A stretch of 47,924 nt of DNA from an uncultured Muribaculaceae bacterium. Lineage in GTDB: Bacteria; Bacteroidota; Bacteroidia; Bacteroidales; Muribaculaceae. A model generated the notes under the pieces. It was not told the DNA's origin. It ran no database searches and saw only the letters and a list, made by a program, of their open reading frames with translations. The translations under genes and the position numbers were made by a program. Location of the stretch: positions 1 through 47,924 of the forward strand of contig CAKUKR010000006.1 in NCBI GenBank assembly GCA_934663645.1, written 5' to 3'. Shown here piece by piece: positions 45,115-47,924 of the stretch (the first letter of the stretch is position 1; the number at the start of each line of letters is the position of its first letter).

Positions 45115-47764
45115 CAGCTGTGTCCGCGTTGTTTCCCGTTTCATTTTCAAGGGCGGAGAACAGGTTCGGCTCATTCGCCACTGCCGGTGTTTCCTCCTTC
45201 GGTGAGGTTTCCTCTACCCCCTCCGGCGTTTCCTCTTCGGTCTCTTCCGGTTCGGGGAAACGTGTCGGCTCTATCTCCTCAACGGTTTCAATCTCATAAT
45301 TTGAAATGCGCTTCCCCTTGGCTTTGAAGCTCTTGACGGCGATAAACTCCTCCGCCTCTATCTCCACAGCCGGACGTATGGCATCATCGCCGCCGAATGT
45401 TACGCGGAAACGGGGGAAAGGCGTGTCCGTAAGGCGTATGACGCTCGACGCTGCATCGCTGCCGACAAACCGCTGGCGGCGAGCCGAAGGCTCAAACTGG
45501 AAACGTTTCAGGTAGGGATAGCCCAGCGAGGCATCGTTCAGCGCGAGTGTCCACACCTTTTCAGGGTTGAATTTCTCTATGCGCTCCAGATCGTCGTCGT
45601 AATGGTTGGCATCGGAATATGAGGTTGTGTAATATTCGCCGCTCCGGGTAATAACGAGAATCAAGTCGTTGCCCTGGAACGTGCCGAGGCACTCGCCGCG
45701 CCCGTCATAGTTTATGCGCAGCACATCACGGTCAAACCACACCTTGCGACCGCCGAGCGTGCTTGCGCCCTTGTGGACGAAACGCACCTCCGAGACCTTG
45801 TTCTTGGTCACGAGATTGCCCAGCGAGTCCTTCCCCTTGATGTCGAGGCCGGCGAAATCGACCACAACCTCCTTCTGCCTCGGACGGCGGCCGACGACCG
45901 GTATGCGGTCGTCGATGATGACACGCACCACGTCGGTCTCGCCGTTGGGGTTGGCAGAGAAATACATCAGCTTAGAACCGGGCAGCCCCTTGGTCATGTC
46001 ATACTCCTTCTCTCGCGTCAGGCCGGTGATGAAGAACCGTTTCTTGTAATACACGCCGTCCTTGCCGTTGCGGTATATCACATTGTAGACCGTGCGCTTG
46101 TCCCCCTTCTTGAAGCGGCCTATGTACTTCACGTTCTTGCCGACATACAGCTTCTCCTGCACACGGACGAGGCGGTACTTGCCGTCGCCGTAGACTATCA
46201 GCATGTCATCGAGGTCGGAGCAGGTGAACAGTTCCTCACCCTCCTTGAGCCCGGTGCCGGCGAAACCGCCCTTCTTGTCGAAGAGCAGACGCTTGTTGGC
46301 CTCTGCCACCTTGGCGGCCTCGATAGAGTCAAACCCGCGTATCACAGTGCGGCGCGGATAATGCTCGCCGTATGTCTCTTTCAGGTGGGCGTACCATTTC
46401 ACGGCATAGTCGGTGATGTGCTCACGGTTGTCGCGAACCTGCGCCATGCGGTCGTTCAGCCGGGCGATAGCCTCGTCAGCCTTCTCCACATTGTAGCGGT
46501 GTATGCGCTTCATCGGTATCTCCTCGAGCCGCTGCAGGTCGGCATCCGTCACCTCGCGCACCAGCCGGTCACGCCAGGGCTCGAGCCGCTTGCGTATGTG
46601 GGCGAAAATTGCCTCCTGGTCCTTGCCCTCCTCATACTCACGGTCCTTGTATATGCGCTCCTGGATGAATATCCTCTCCAGCGATGCGAAATGCAGTTTC
46701 TCCGACAGCTCCGACAGCTCTATTTCCAGTTCGCGGTCAAGCAGCGACACGGTGCGGTCCACGGATTGGCGCAGCACGTCGCTGACAGTGAGGAACAGCG
46801 GCTTGTTGTCTGAAATGACGCAGCAGTTGGGCGACAGGCTCACCTCGCAGTCAGTGAACGCATACAGCGCGTCGATAGCCTTGTCGGGCGACGTGCCGGG
46901 AGCAAGATGCACCAGTATCTCGGCTTTGGCGTTGGTATTGTCGTCCACACGGCGTATCTTGATTTTCCCCTTTTCCTGAGCAAGGAGGATGGACGAAATC
47001 AGGGTCTCGACGGTCTTGCCGTAAGGCACTTCCGTTACCGCCAGCGTCTTGCTGTCCACCTTCTCGATCTTGGCGCGTATCTTGACCCTGCCGCCGCGCT
47101 TGCCGTCATTGTACCGCGACACGTCGATGTATCCGCCCGTCTGGAAATCAGGGTACAGCGTGAACTCCTCGCCGTGCAGGTACGCGATGGCAGCATCGAG
47201 TATCTCGTTGAAATTGTGCGGCAGCACGCTCGTCCCCAGCCCGACAGCGATGCCCTCTACACCCTGGACGAGCAGCAGCGGGAACTTCACCGGCAATGTC
47301 ACCGGCTCCTGGTTGCGGCCGTCATACGACGGCATAGTCTCCGTCACCTTGGGGTTGAAGACAGTCTCAAGGGCGAAAGTGGACAGACGGGCCTCGATGT
47401 AACGCGGAGCAGCCGCATCGTCGCCAGTGATGACGTTGCCCCAGTTTCCCTGCGTGTCGATCAGCAAGTCCTTCTGCCCCAGGTTGACCAGCGCGTCGCC
47501 TATCGAAGCGTCGCCGTGCGGGTGGTACTGCATGGTATTGCCCACGATGTTGGCGACCTTGTTGAAATGGCCGTCGTCGAGCTTGTACATCGAGTGCAGT
47601 ATGCGCCGCTGCACAGGCTTCAGGCCGTCCTCGATTCGCGGGACGGCACGCTCGAGTATAACATAACTGGCATACTGGAGATACCAGTCACGGAACATCC
47701 CCGAGAGCTGCGACACGTTGTCGCTGCGCGTCAGGTATTCAAAATCGTCATTCCCTTCAGACAT
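45107..47764 (-). CDS. parC: DNA topoisomerase IV subunit A
   Basis: ParC is the DNA-cleaving subunit of topoisomerase IV. The 885-residue protein has the winged-helix and tower core with RAVPRIEDGLKPVQRRILH (39-57), YHPHGDASIGDALV (80-93) and the active-site tyrosine Tyr122 in AAPRYIEARL. A C-terminal beta-pinwheel-like part follows, and the last 60 or so residues are a glutamate-rich tail (PEETEEETPEGVEE). ATG at 47764 was preferred over one at 47788, because the predicted transcript starts near 47790. GyrA is the alternative, but the protein lacks a clear GyrA box. Its likely partner is ParE at 2729-4705. Confidence 0.9.
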   Translation of the reverse strand: MSEGNDDFEYLTRSDNVSQLSGMFRDWYLQYASYVILERAVPRIEDGLKPVQRRILHSMYKLDDGHFNKVANIVGNTMQYHPHGDASIGDALVNLGQKDLLIDTQGNWGNVITGDDAAAPRYIEARLSTFALETVFNPKVTETMPSYDGRNQEPVTLPVKFPLLLVQGVEGIAVGLGTSVLPHNFNEILDAAIAYLHGEEFTLYPDFQTGGYIDVSRYNDGKRGGRVKIRAKIEKVDSKTLAVTEVPYGKTVETLISSILLAQEKGKIKIRRVDDNTNAKAEILVHLAPGTSPDKAIDALYAFTDCEVSLSPNCCVISDNKPLFLTVSDVLRQSVDRTVSLLDRELEIELSELSEKLHFASLERIFIQERIYKDREYEEGKDQEAIFAHIRKRLEPWRDRLVREVTDADLQRLEEIPMKRIHRYNVEKADEAIARLNDRMAQVRDNREHITDYAVKWYAHLKETYGEHYPRRTVIRGFDSIEAAKVAEANKRLLFDKKGGFAGTGLKEGEELFTCSDLDDMLIVYGDGKYRLVRVQEKLYVGKNVKYIGRFKKGDKRTVYNVIYRNGKDGVYYKKRFFITGLTREKEYDMTKGLPGSKLMYFSANPNGETDVVRVIIDDRIPVVGRRPRQKEVVVDFAGLDIKGKDSLGNLVTKNKVSEVRFVHKGASTLGGRKVWFDRDVLRINYDGRGECLGTFQGNDLILVITRSGEYYTTSYSDANHYDDDLERIEKFNPEKVWTLALNDASLGYPYLKRFQFEPSARRQRFVGSDAASSVIRLTDTPFPRFRVTFGGDDAIRPAVEIEAEEFIAVKSFKAKGKRISNYEIETVEEIEPTRFPEPEETEEETPEGVEETSPKEETPAVANEPNLFSALENETGNNADTADE

Positions 47765-47795
47765 GGTGCATTTTGTGTTGGGTGTCAAAATCGTG

Positions 47796-47827
47796 TAAAG
47801 TTACGAAAAATCCCGCGAACCCGCAAA
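47796..47827 (-). promoter_or_regulatory. Proximal promoter of parC
   Basis: On the minus strand TTTG (plus 47824-47827) and TAACTTTA (plus 47796-47803) are 20 bases apart; the last base of the -7 box departs from consensus. Transcription near 47790 leaves about 25 bases before the chosen ATG. Confidence 0.6.
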
Positions 47828-47870
47828 TCCGCGGATTAAGCCTCCATGCTGTAGAGTCAAGAGGCAAGTG

Positions 47871-47878
47871 CAAAGTTA
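47871..47878 (-). promoter_or_regulatory. Possible distal promoter of parC
   Basis: TAACTTTG on the minus strand is a perfect -7 box, but no -33 box is found at the usual distance. It would add about 75 bases of leader to the parC transcript. Confidence 0.4.
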
Positions 47879-47924
47879 GTGTATTCTTTTGTAGAACTCG
47901 GATTTAGGGCAAGAAAAGTTGAGT

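Noticed and set aside
46907..47839. Long plus-strand open frame of about 310 codons opposite parC, and similar long frames opposite guaA, manA and the CtpA-like gene
   Set aside because: They lie wholly antisense to genes with clear motifs, have no recognisable domains, and are expected from GC-rich codon use.

Overview
The window looks like a Bacteroidales chromosome, probably a Muribaculaceae-like gut lineage. The evidence is the repeated Bacteroidetes promoter form (TTG or TTTG, 19-20 nt, then TAnnTTTG), several TonB-dependent outer-membrane receptors, GLPGLI, DUF3078, DUF3316 and DUF5106 family proteins, BspA-like leucine-rich repeat proteins with type IX-like C-termini, and moderately GC-rich coding sequence. 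The taxonomic call is inferred from gene content only.

Layout. 1-240: tRNA-Gly, tRNA-Leu and a terminator. 320-2407: a TonB-type outer-membrane protein. 2646-11581: a co-directional run from one visible promoter: parE, coaD, an S41 C-terminal processing protease, a DUF3078 protein, a BtuB-like receptor and a BtuG-like surface lipoprotein. 11612-16930: a second promoter, a large receptor, a GLPGLI protein, a two-lobed aspartic protease gene broken by an in-frame amber codon, and a small unknown gene. A perfect 25-bp inverted repeat (REPIN-like) separates these from a divergent GH10-like lipoprotein-free secreted hydrolase. 18686-20913: the queF-queC-queD-queE operon for preQ0/preQ1. 20928-25606: mgtC-like, Kef-like antiporter, guaA. 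25783-29631 (minus strand): trpS, znuA-like, znuC-like and a SpmA/SpmB-like fusion. 29770-32513: valS.

32514-41200 is an accessory region of surface proteins on the minus strand: a BspA-like protein with two internal halves (33391-36066), a second BspA-like protein (36610-38601) and a beta-helix protein without a signal peptide (38687-41053). The most notable signal is here: two full adenosylcobalamin-type riboswitch aptamers, both on the minus strand. One (36303-36477) leads into the first BspA-like gene. The other (33011-33186) has its own promoter and a downstream minus-strand terminator but no gene of ordinary size. The two leaders are related over about 360 bp and flank the BspA-like gene as direct repeats.

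41303-47764 is a minus-strand run: parC, a DUF3316 protein, an S41 lipoprotein, manA and a DUF5106 thioredoxin-like lipoprotein. The two topoisomerase IV subunits thus lie near opposite ends of the window.

Working picture: housekeeping genes (topoisomerase IV, CoA, GMP, aminoacyl-tRNA and queuosine synthesis) are interleaved with envelope functions. The BtuB/BtuG-like pair and the two cobalamin riboswitches suggest that corrinoid sensing and capture is a theme of this locus, with a BspA-like surface protein as a candidate new member of the cobalamin regulon. That last link is inference.
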